Source: Streptomyces venezuelae
GTDB lineage: Bacteria; Actinomycetota; Actinomycetes; Streptomycetales; Streptomycetaceae
Assembly: GCF_008642295.1 (NCBI RefSeq)
Contig: NZ_CP029190.1
Location: forward strand, 2,390,001 to 2,454,000
Reading direction: 5' to 3'
DNA: 64,000 bases
Position numbers and translations under genes: made by a program. The notes under the pieces were generated by a model. It made no database searches. It was not told the origin of the DNA and saw only the letters and a program-made list of their open reading frames with translations. This document shows positions 1-7,807 of the stretch, piece by piece. Every line of letters starts with the position of its first letter. The stretch's first letter is position 1.

Positions 1-89
1 CTCGCGCGCAGCGGGCCGGTCGGGGCGGAGGCCCGGCCGAGGCGGGTGGGGCGCAACCGGGGGCGGGAGCCAATGGCATTATCGGCGGT

Positions 90-1049
90 ATGACAACTCC
101 GCAGTCGTACCTGCCCCCGCACGCCCGCATCTTCGTCGCGGGCCACCGTGGTCTCGTCGGGTCCGCGGTCGTCCGGCGGCTCACCGCCGACGGCCACGAG
201 GTGATCACCCGCAGCCGCGCGGAGCTCGATCTGCGGGACGCCGCCGCGACCGGCGCGTTCCTGAAGGAGGTCCGCCCGGACGCCGTCGTGCTGGCCGCCG
301 CCAAGGTCGGCGGGATCATGGCCAACAGCACCTACCCGGTCCAGTTCCTGGAGGAGAACCTGCAGATCCAGCTCAGCGTGATCGGCGGCGCCCACGCCGC
401 CGGCGTGGGCCGGCTGCTGTTCCTCGGTTCCTCCTGCATCTACCCCAAGCTGGCCCCGCAGCCCATCCGCGAGGACGCCCTGCTGACCGGCCCGCTGGAG
501 CCGACCAACGAGGCGTACGCGCTCGCGAAGATCGCCGGCATCGTGCAGGTCCAGTCGTACCGCAAGCAGTACGGCGCCTCCTACATCTCGGCCATGCCGA
601 CCAATCTCTACGGTCCGGGCGACAACTTCGACCTCGAGACCTCGCACGTGCTGCCCGCGCTGATCCGCCGTTTCCACGAGGCCGCAGCCGCGGACCGCGA
701 GGAGGTCATGCTGTGGGGCTCCGGCACCCCGCGTCGGGAGTTCCTGCACGTGGACGACCTGGCCGCGGCCTGTGCCGTGTTGCTGCGGGACTACGACGGT
801 GACGAGCCCGTCAACATCGGCTGTGGCGAGGACCTGACCATCCGGGAACTCGCCGAGACCGTCGCCGAGGTGACCGGCTTCCGCGGCCGGCTGGCCTGGG
901 ACACCTCCAAGCCGGACGGCACCCCGCGCAAGCTGCTGGACGTCAGCCGGCTGAGCTCCCTCGGCTGGAAGCCGGGCATCCCGCTGCGGGACGGCATCGC
1001 CTCCACCTACCGCTGGTGGCTCGACGCCGAGCGCACCGCCCAGAAGTGA
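90..1049 (+). CDS. fcl: GDP-L-fucose synthase
   Basis: Short-chain dehydrogenase/reductase (319 aa) predicted to convert GDP-4-keto-6-deoxy-mannose to GDP-L-fucose with NADPH, giving an activated sugar for surface glycans. The N-terminus has the Rossmann glycine motif GHRGLVG (residues 18-24). GSSCIYPK follows (Ser114, Cys116), then the catalytic pair Tyr143 and Lys147 in EAYALAK, and His186. These match the E. coli enzyme positions with a constant offset of seven. Length is normal. A CATTAT box lies seven bases before the ATG and no Shine-Dalgarno is clear, so a leaderless transcript is possible. The usual partner, GDP-mannose dehydratase, is not in the window. The gene converges on a glycosylphosphotransferase, which suggests a glycan locus continuing to the left. 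Confidence 0.93.
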   Translation: MTTPQSYLPPHARIFVAGHRGLVGSAVVRRLTADGHEVITRSRAELDLRDAAATGAFLKEVRPDAVVLAAAKVGGIMANSTYPVQFLEENLQIQLSVIGGAHAAGVGRLLFLGSSCIYPKLAPQPIREDALLTGPLEPTNEAYALAKIAGIVQVQSYRKQYGASYISAMPTNLYGPGDNFDLETSHVLPALIRRFHEAAAADREEVMLWGSGTPRREFLHVDDLAAACAVLLRDYDGDEPVNIGCGEDLTIRELAETVAEVTGFRGRLAWDTSKPDGTPRKLLDVSRLSSLGWKPGIPLRDGIASTYRWWLDAERTAQK

Positions 1050-1066
1050 TCTCTGCATGAATCGGC

Positions 1067-2542
1067 TCAGTACGCTCCGCGTCCGTCCACCACGGCGCGG
1101 AACGTACGGCCCATGACGTCGACATCGCTGGTGAACGACCAGTTGTCCACGTACTGCAAATCAAGCTGAATCGTTTCATCCCAGGACAGGTCGGACCGTC
1201 CGCTGATCTGCCACAGTCCGGTCATCCCGGGCCGCACCGCCAGCCGCCGCAGCTCGACCTCGTCGTACTGAGCCACTTCCTCGGGCAGCGGCGGCCTGGG
1301 GCCGACCAACGACATGTGCCCGGTCAGTACGTTCAGCAGCTGCGGCAGCTCGTCCAGCGAGGTGCGGCGCAGCAGCCGGCCCACCCGGGTCACCCGGGGG
1401 TCGCGGCGCATCTTGAACATCAGGCCGTCGTTCTCGTTGGCACCCGCCAGCTCCGCCTTGCGCCGGTCCGCATCGACCACCATCGTGCGGAACTTCCACA
1501 TCACGAACGGGACTCCGTCCCGCCCGATGCGCCGCTGCCGGTAGAACGCCGGACCCCTGCTGCCGAACCGGATCGCGGCCACGATGCCCAGGAAGACCGG
1601 GGCCAGGAGCAGCAGCCCCAGACCCGCGCCGGCCCGGTCGAAGACCGACTTGAGCACCGGCTGCACCCCGCCCCGGACCGGCGGCGCCACCCGCAGCACG
1701 GCGAGCCCGCCCGCCGAGAGGGTCTCCAGGCGCTTGACCGAGACCTCCACCAGCCCGGGGAACACCGCCAGTTCCAGCCCCGCATCGTGCAGCGCCCAGG
1801 CCACCCGGCGCAGCCGCTCCCCGGAGATCCGGCTGCCGGGTACGACCAGGACCAGGTCGGCGTGGTGGCTCTGGACCGCGGCCATGACCTCGTCGGCGTC
1901 GCCGGCCGGGGTCTCGGACATCTCCTCGCCGAGCCGGGCGGCGACCGGTATGCCCCCGGTGAGGGCACCGTCGCCGACCGGGACCACGCCCACCACCACG
2001 TACGGGTGGTCGGTCCGGGCGGCCAGGTGCGCCGTGACCTCGTCGGCCGCCCCGGGTTCGCCGACCACCAGCACCCGGCTGACCGCCTGGGCCTCGCGGC
2101 GGGCCGCGGACAGGTGCCGGTAGGTCAGCTTGCGGCAGGCGACCGTGATCAGCAGGGCGGGCAGCAGCGAACCGAGCGCGGCCAGCCGCGGGGTGCTCTC
2201 GTCGAGGGCGGCCCGGGCCACGGCCAGGACACCGATCAGAATCAGCCAGTCATGGACCACGGGCAGCACGCCCCGGGACTCCCCGAGCGCCCGGGTGGCA
2301 TACCGCCGGCGGAGCATCTGCACACCCACCCAGGCAACGGCCGCACCGACTGCGCAGAAGAGCGGACGGGCCTGCTGGGCGGCGTCGAAGACGAGGCCGA
2401 CGGGCACGGCGGCGCCGAGCACGTCGGCGGTCAGCGCGGCAGGCAGGTACCAGAGGGCCTTGTCGCCGAGGCGCCGTGACGGCACAGTCGACTCCAGAGC
2501 CCTTCCGGCCACTCTTTGCGCAGGAATACGGACATGCCTCAT
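1067..2542 (-). CDS. polyprenyl glycosylphosphotransferase (WbaP/exopolysaccharide type)
   Basis: Membrane enzyme (491 aa) of the bacterial sugar transferase family. It is predicted to move a sugar-1-phosphate from a nucleotide sugar to undecaprenyl phosphate, the first step of an exopolysaccharide or glycan repeat unit. About four hydrophobic segments occupy residues 35-145, a Rossmann-like region follows, and residues 300-491 form the catalytic domain. That domain starts with one more membrane hairpin and holds FRTM, DELPQLLNVL, SLVGPRP and RPGMTGLWQISGR. The ATG at 2542 (protein MRHVRIP) is preferred over an upstream in-frame ATG because the hydrophobic region follows at a normal distance and a GGGGG tract precedes it. 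It converges on fcl with an 18-bp gap. The sugar transferred cannot be told from sequence. Confidence 0.9.
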   Translation of the reverse strand: MRHVRIPAQRVAGRALESTVPSRRLGDKALWYLPAALTADVLGAAVPVGLVFDAAQQARPLFCAVGAAVAWVGVQMLRRRYATRALGESRGVLPVVHDWLILIGVLAVARAALDESTPRLAALGSLLPALLITVACRKLTYRHLSAARREAQAVSRVLVVGEPGAADEVTAHLAARTDHPYVVVGVVPVGDGALTGGIPVAARLGEEMSETPAGDADEVMAAVQSHHADLVLVVPGSRISGERLRRVAWALHDAGLELAVFPGLVEVSVKRLETLSAGGLAVLRVAPPVRGGVQPVLKSVFDRAGAGLGLLLLAPVFLGIVAAIRFGSRGPAFYRQRRIGRDGVPFVMWKFRTMVVDADRRKAELAGANENDGLMFKMRRDPRVTRVGRLLRRTSLDELPQLLNVLTGHMSLVGPRPPLPEEVAQYDEVELRRLAVRPGMTGLWQISGRSDLSWDETIQLDLQYVDNWSFTSDVDVMGRTFRAVVDGRGAY

Positions 2543-2937
2543 GGGCCCCCCTGGCACGTGGTCTATGGCGTAAGGCGAGTGTCCGCGGCTTCCCCAAACG
2601 ACGGACATCTGTCGCACCGGGAAACAGTACGACAAACACCCGTACGGTAAATGCCGTTTGCCGCAACGAGGTCTCTTGTTGTCCGTTCGTTAGCATCCGG
2701 TGGGCCCGGTTCCGGATGTTGGCCGGGATGCCACCCCCGGCCGGACGCACGCGAAGGTGAACGGTTCGCATATCGAACCCATCACTTCGGACAACGGACC
2801 CTTTCCGGCCATTCTTTTGACGCGGCCCTGACAGTTGGCTCCGCAGCTGGCACTCTTCGATCCGTTCTGCGCACAGCCCTGTTCTGCCCGGTGGCCCACC
2901 CAGCCGTCCGGAACCCCCCTTGCAGAAGGAGTCTGCG
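2543..2937. promoter_or_regulatory. divergent intergenic region with a 17-bp palindrome
   Basis: A 395-bp gap between two divergently transcribed genes, so it should hold both promoters. It is less GC-rich than its surroundings. The clearest element is the palindrome GGTTCGCATATCGAACC at 2763-2779 (six-base arms, five-base spacer). It lies 158 bases before the protease start and could be an operator. I found no convincing pair of -35 and -10 boxes. Confidence 0.4.
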
Positions 2938-5205
2938 TTGAGTCCCACCCCCCAGCGGCGCGCCACCGCGGCCGGCGCTCTCATTGCCGCGGCGGCACTG
3001 CTCGCCGTCGGCATGCAGACCACGTCCGCCACTGCCGACGCCACCGCGTCGCAGGCCCGCCAGGCCGCCCAGCCCAACCCGGGCGCGGTCGCCCTCAAGC
3101 TCAGCCCCTCCGAGCGTGCGACGCTCATAGCCGACGCGAACTCCACCACCGCCCAGGCGGCCCGGGCTCTCGGTCTCGGCAACCAGGAGAAGCTGATCGT
3201 CCGTGACGTGGTCAAGGACGCGGACGGCACCACGCACACCACGTACGAGCGGACCTACGGCGGACTGCCGGTCCTCGGCGGTGACCTGACGGTCCACGCC
3301 AAGGACGGCGTCACCAAGAGCGTCACCAAGGCGACCCAGCACGAGATCAAGGTCGCCGACACCAACGCCGCCGTCACCCCGGCCGCGGCCGAGAGCCAGG
3401 CCCTTTCCGCCGCCAAGGCCGAGGGTTCCAAGGACACCAAGGCCGCGAAGAACGCCCGCAAGGTGATCTGGGCGGCCGAGGGCGTGCCGGTCCTGGCGTA
3501 CGAGACCGTCGTCGGCGGCCTCCAGCACGACGGCACCCCGAACGAGCTGCACGTGGTCACCAACGCCAAGACCGGCGCGAAGATCACCGAGTGGCAGGCC
3601 GTCGAGACCGGCACCGGCAACACCATGTACAGCGGCCAGGTGACCCTGGGCACCAGCCAGTCGGGCAGCAACTGGACCCTGACCGACGCGGCCCGCGGCG
3701 CCCACAAGACGTACAACCTCAACCGGGGCAGCTCCGGCACCGGCACCCTCTTCTCCGGCCCGGACGACATCTGGGGCAACGGCCAGCCGTCCAACCTGGA
3801 GACCGCCGGCGCGGACGCCCACTACGGTGCGGCCGTCACCTGGGACTACTTCAAGAACGTGCACGGCCGCAACGGCCTGCGCAACGACGGCGTGGCCCCG
3901 TACTCCCGGGTCCACTACGGCAACGCGTACGTCAACGCCTTCTGGCAGGACTCCTGCTTCTGCATGACCTACGGCGACGGCGAGGGCAACAACAAGCCCC
4001 TCACCTCCACCGACGTGGCCGCGCACGAGATGACCCACGGCCTCACCTCGGTCACCGGCAACATGACCTACAGCGGTGAGCCCGGCGGTCTGAACGAGGC
4101 GACCTCGGACATCATGGCCGCGGCCGTGGAGTTCTACGCCAACAACCCGCAGGACGTCGGCGACTACCTGGTCGGCGAGAAGATCGACATCCGGGGCAAC
4201 GGCACGCCGCTGCGCTACATGGACAAGCCGAGCAAGGACGGCTCCTCCAAGGACGCCTGGTACTCCGGCATCGGCTCGATCGACGTCCACTACTCCTCGG
4301 GCCCGGCCAACCACTGGTACTACCTGGCCTCCGAGGGCTCCGGCCCCAAGGTCGTCAACGGCGTGAGCTACGACTCGCCGACCTCCGACGGCCTTCCGGT
4401 CACCGCGATCGGCCGGGACGCCGCCTCCAAGATCTGGTTCCGCGCGCTGACGGCGGGCTACTTCAAGTCCAACACCAACTACGCCGCCGCGCGTACGGCC
4501 ACCCTGCAGGCCGCCGCCGACCTGTACGGCCAGGGCTCGACCATCTACAACAACACCGCCAACGCCTGGGCCGGTGTCAATGTCGGCCCGCGCATCGTCA
4601 GCGGCGTGACGGTCCAGCCCATCGCCAACCAGAACACCCAGATCAACACCGCGGTGAGCCTCCAGGTCCAGGCCACCAGCACCAACCCGGGTGCGCTGAG
4701 CTACGCGGCCACAGGCCTGCCGGCCGGCCTGTCGATCAACTCCTCCACCGGCCTGATCTCGGGCACGGCCACCACCGCCGGCACCTCCAGCGTGACCGTC
4801 ACGGTGACCGACTCGCAGAGCAAGACCGGGACGGCGTCCTTCACCTGGACCGTCGGCACGGTGGAACAGAACGTGTTCGAGAACACGGCCGACTACCAGA
4901 TCGCGGACAACTCGACGGTCGAGTCCCCGATCACCGTGACCCGTTCGGGCAACGCCTCGAGCGCCCTCAAGGTGGACGTGAACATCGTCCACACCTACGT
5001 CGGTGACCTGCGGGTCGACCTGGTCGCCCCCGACGGCACCGTCTACAACCTGCGCAACCGCACCGGCGGCAGCGCGGACAACATCGTCCAGAGCTTCACC
5101 GTGAACGCCTCCTCCGAGGTCGCGAACGGTGTCTGGAAGCTCCGCGTGGCGGACCTCGCCAGCATCGACACCGGCTACATCAACAGCTGGAAGCTCACCT
5201 TCTGA
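2938..5205 (+). CDS. secreted M4-family neutral zinc metalloprotease with P-domain
   Basis: Extracellular thermolysin-type protease of 755 aa. The TTG at 2938 is chosen as start because AGAAGGAG sits six bases upstream; a TTG at 2920 in the same frame has no ribosome site. A signal peptide comes first, then an FTP-type propeptide (ERTYGGLPVLGGDL). The catalytic domain carries HEMTH (His363, Glu364, His367) and the third zinc ligand Glu387 in GGLNEATSD, the correct 20 residues after the second His. Toward the C-terminus are a putative Ig-like/He_PIG domain (GLPAGLSINSSTGLISGTA) and a proprotein-convertase P domain ending in WKLTF. Such proteases are typical Streptomyces exoenzymes, self-processed after secretion. 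The divergent neighbour is a glycan enzyme with no obvious link. Confidence 0.95.
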   Translation: MSPTPQRRATAAGALIAAAALLAVGMQTTSATADATASQARQAAQPNPGAVALKLSPSERATLIADANSTTAQAARALGLGNQEKLIVRDVVKDADGTTHTTYERTYGGLPVLGGDLTVHAKDGVTKSVTKATQHEIKVADTNAAVTPAAAESQALSAAKAEGSKDTKAAKNARKVIWAAEGVPVLAYETVVGGLQHDGTPNELHVVTNAKTGAKITEWQAVETGTGNTMYSGQVTLGTSQSGSNWTLTDAARGAHKTYNLNRGSSGTGTLFSGPDDIWGNGQPSNLETAGADAHYGAAVTWDYFKNVHGRNGLRNDGVAPYSRVHYGNAYVNAFWQDSCFCMTYGDGEGNNKPLTSTDVAAHEMTHGLTSVTGNMTYSGEPGGLNEATSDIMAAAVEFYANNPQDVGDYLVGEKIDIRGNGTPLRYMDKPSKDGSSKDAWYSGIGSIDVHYSSGPANHWYYLASEGSGPKVVNGVSYDSPTSDGLPVTAIGRDAASKIWFRALTAGYFKSNTNYAAARTATLQAAADLYGQGSTIYNNTANAWAGVNVGPRIVSGVTVQPIANQNTQINTAVSLQVQATSTNPGALSYAATGLPAGLSINSSTGLISGTATTAGTSSVTVTVTDSQSKTGTASFTWTVGTVEQNVFENTADYQIADNSTVESPITVTRSGNASSALKVDVNIVHTYVGDLRVDLVAPDGTVYNLRNRTGGSADNIVQSFTVNASSEVANGVWKLRVADLASIDTGYINSWKLTF

Positions 5206-5247
5206 CCTGAGGTGACCGACCGGTCGCACGACCCATAGAACGCGGAG

Positions 5248-5277
5248 CGGCCCGGGGACTCACACCTCCCCGGGCCG
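5248..5277 (+). terminator. hairpin terminator after the metalloprotease
   Basis: Perfect 11-bp inverted repeat, CGGCCCGGGGA and TCCCCGGGCCG, with an 8-base loop, 42 bases after the protease stop. There is no long U tract, which is common in Streptomyces. It probably serves both convergent genes. Confidence 0.7.
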
Positions 5278-5308
5278 TTCTGCTCATACGGACGGACTAC
5301 GGACGGAC

Positions 5309-5989
5309 TCAGGGGATGTCGCGGAAGATGACGTCGAACAGGTCGGGCTGAGCGTTCCCGGCGCCGCCCGGACGGTGGCCGGCCCGCTCCTCCTCGCCCG
5401 CTTCCTCCCCGGACTGGTGCTCCTCGGACTGCTCCTCCTCGGCCATCTCCTCCTCGGAGGCGTCCGGCCGGGACTCGTCGATCACCTCGGCGGGCTCCTC
5501 CATGACGGGGGGCTGCTCGTCGCCGCGGCTGTTGTCCGCCTCCTCCATGCCGTCGGTGTCTTCGTCGACGTTGTCGCCGTGGCCGTCCATGACATCGTCA
5601 CCGTTGCCGCCGGTGTTCTGGTCCTCCCGCGGCGGGCGCTCCTTGTCGCGCGGGCGCTCGAAGCGGACCGCGACCGCCTCGAAGTCCGCCACGCCCTCGT
5701 GCGGTCCGGCGACCGCGACCGGGTCCCCCGAGCACCCGTCGTTGTCGAACAGCAGGGCCGCCCGGTCCGTGCGGTTGAACGCCGAGACCGCCGGGTTCCG
5801 CCGGCTGGTGCCGTTCAGCAGGTAGCAGGTGCTGTCACCGGCCGGCCTGAGCTGTCCGCGGCGCTCTCTGCCGTCGTCGAAGAAGGTGTAGTTCAGGGTG
5901 CCGCCGCCGTCGGCCAGGGCCTGGCCCGAGACGGGGAGGACGAGCGCGAAGGCGCCGGCGAAGGCGACCGCGGTGGTGCGAAGACGCAT
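5309..5989 (-). CDS. secreted acidic protein of unknown function
   Basis: Unrecognised protein of about 226 aa. From the ATG at 5989 it begins with a clear signal peptide (MRLRTTAVAFAGAFALVLPV, cleavage likely after SGQALA). A short globular part with two Cys (DSTCYLLNG and DNDGCSGDP) could form a disulfide. The C-terminal half is very rich in Glu and Asp with few hydrophobic residues, so it is probably disordered and strongly negative. The last residues (DVIFRDIP) are hydrophobic again. The acidic tail might bind divalent cations or basic surfaces, but that is inference. The gene is separate from the MFS gene behind it by 114 bp and converges on the protease. Confidence 0.7.
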   Translation of the reverse strand: MRLRTTAVAFAGAFALVLPVSGQALADGGGTLNYTFFDDGRERRGQLRPAGDSTCYLLNGTSRRNPAVSAFNRTDRAALLFDNDGCSGDPVAVAGPHEGVADFEAVAVRFERPRDKERPPREDQNTGGNGDDVMDGHGDNVDEDTDGMEEADNSRGDEQPPVMEEPAEVIDESRPDASEEEMAEEEQSEEHQSGEEAGEEERAGHRPGGAGNAQPDLFDVIFRDIP

Positions 5990-6103
5990 GGGGGGATTTC
6001 CGTTCTTCCGCGAGGTGGGTGCCGGTCCGGTTGGCATCCAGGAGGGAGCGTAGGAGCGGAGTACAGAAGGGAAACGTTTCTCCCCGCAGGGGCGTTCGGA
6101 GGT

Positions 6104-7639
6104 TCACCCGGAGAGTCCCGGCCCGGCCGTCACACCCTCCCGCGACCGAACGGGCGTACGCCCCCGGTGGGTTGCCGCCGGAACCGTCCGTACGAGCACC
6201 AGCACGGCCAGCGCACCGAGCAGCCCCAGCACCCCCGACACCACGAAGGTGTCCCGCAGTCCGGCCGCGAAGGCCGGGTCCACCAGCGGTTCCAGACCGG
6301 CCGCCCCGGCGCCTTCGACCGGCCGGCCGGCGGCCAGCGCCTGGGCCGTGCCGTGCGCATCGGCCGCGCCCGCCCCGGTCAGCCCGCGCACCAGACCGGC
6401 CTGGAAGGCCGCGCCCAGCAGCGCGATGCCGAGGGCGTTGCCCAGCTGCCGCGCGGTGTTCAGGGCACCTCCGGCCATGCCCGCCCGGGCCGGCGGCACC
6501 ACTGCCATCGCGGTGGCCGCCAGGGCCGGCGCGGCCAGGCCCGCCCCCAGGCCCGCGACCACCAGCCCCGGCAGCAGCACCGGCCAGCCGTCCCCGGCAT
6601 CCAGCATCAGGGCCTGGAGCAGCGCTCCCGCCCCGGTCAGCAGCAGCCCGCAGCCCACGCTCAGCCGGGGCGGCAGCCCGTGCAGCCACCGCCCGCCGAA
6701 CGCCGAGACGGCGAAGGCCGCCAGGCTCAGCGGTACCAGCACCAGCCCGGCCGCGACCGGCCCCATGCCCTCGGCCGACTGGAGCCAGAGGGAGACCTGC
6801 ATCAGGGAGGAGAACGCCGCGCCCGAGAGCAGCAGGGCGCCCAGCAGGATCCCGGTGAAGGTGCGGTCGCGGAACAGCGAGAGGTCCAGCATCGGGTGGG
6901 CGCCGCGCAGTTCGGCCGCCACGAAGGCGGCGAGGGCCACGGCGGCCAGGCCCAGCAGGCCGAGGACCGCGGGTTGCGTCCAGCCGTGCTCGCCGGCCCG
7001 GATCAGCGCGTAGGTCAGGGCGGCGGCACCGACCGTGAAAGCGGCCGTGCCCGGCAGGTCCAGTCCCTTGGCGCGGCCGTGCGGGTCGCGGGACTCGGCC
7101 ACGGCCCGGCGGGTGACGTACACGGCGAGGGCGCAGACCGGCAGGTTGATGAAGAAGATCCAGCGCCAGCCCAGGTGTTCGGTGAGCACTCCCCCGATGA
7201 CCGGGCCGGCCGCCGCGGCGGCGCCGTTGACCGCTCCCCACACGCCGAACGCGACCCCGCGGTCCCGCCCCTGGTAGGAGGAGCTCAGCAGGGCCATGGT
7301 GGTGGCGAACATGGCCGCCCCGCCCGCGCCCTGCACCGCCCGGAAGGCGATCAGCTGCCCGGCGCCGGTGGCCAGTCCGCAGGCCAGCGAGGCCGCCGCG
7401 AACAGGCCCAGCCCGCCGAGGTAGACCCGGCGGCGGCCGGCCCGGTCGGCCAGCGCGCCCGCCCCCAGCAGCAGGGCGGCCAGCGCCAGGGCGTAGATGT
7501 CCATGACCCACTGGAGCCCGGCGAAGGAGCCGTCCAGACCGGCGGCCATCTCGGGCAGCGCGACGGTGACGATGGTGACGTCCACCAGCAGCATGAACGC
7601 CCCGAGGCAGACCGCGGTCAGCGGCAGCCATTTGCGCAT
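6104..7639 (-). CDS. MFS drug transporter, DHA2 (14-TM) family
   Basis: Integral membrane exporter of 511 aa with about 14 hydrophobic helices, the size and topology of EmrB/QacA-type proton antiporters. The first helix carries the family motif in LVDVTIVTVALPEMA, and the loop after helix 2 has the motif-A-like sequence GALADRAGRRRVYL. WRWIFFINLPV, typical of DHA2 members, is near residue 165. The start at 7639 is supported by GAAGGAG nine bases upstream. The substrate cannot be deduced. It stands alone between the acidic secreted protein and glgP, with no adjacent regulator, and is transcribed in the same direction as both. Confidence 0.9.
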   Translation of the reverse strand: MRKWLPLTAVCLGAFMLLVDVTIVTVALPEMAAGLDGSFAGLQWVMDIYALALAALLLGAGALADRAGRRRVYLGGLGLFAAASLACGLATGAGQLIAFRAVQGAGGAAMFATTMALLSSSYQGRDRGVAFGVWGAVNGAAAAAGPVIGGVLTEHLGWRWIFFINLPVCALAVYVTRRAVAESRDPHGRAKGLDLPGTAAFTVGAAALTYALIRAGEHGWTQPAVLGLLGLAAVALAAFVAAELRGAHPMLDLSLFRDRTFTGILLGALLLSGAAFSSLMQVSLWLQSAEGMGPVAAGLVLVPLSLAAFAVSAFGGRWLHGLPPRLSVGCGLLLTGAGALLQALMLDAGDGWPVLLPGLVVAGLGAGLAAPALAATAMAVVPPARAGMAGGALNTARQLGNALGIALLGAAFQAGLVRGLTGAGAADAHGTAQALAAGRPVEGAGAAGLEPLVDPAFAAGLRDTFVVSGVLGLLGALAVLVLVRTVPAATHRGRTPVRSREGVTAGPGLSG

Positions 7640-7807
7640 CGGCGGGCTCCTTCGCGGTCGCGGGGGTGCGTGCGCAGCCGCCCGGCCCGCCGCCCCCGCT
7701 CCCAGTACCCCACCCGGGCCTCGGCTCCCGGCGGAATCCCGCTATCGACGGCCTCGGGGGCGGGCGGTGCGGGCACCGCCGCCCCCGGGCCTTCGCTGCC
7801 GTCCGGT

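Noticed and set aside
2782..5229. An 815-codon open frame opposite the metalloprotease
   Set aside because: Composition is that of an antisense shadow (Val/Gly/Arg/Asp), and the metalloprotease is unambiguous.
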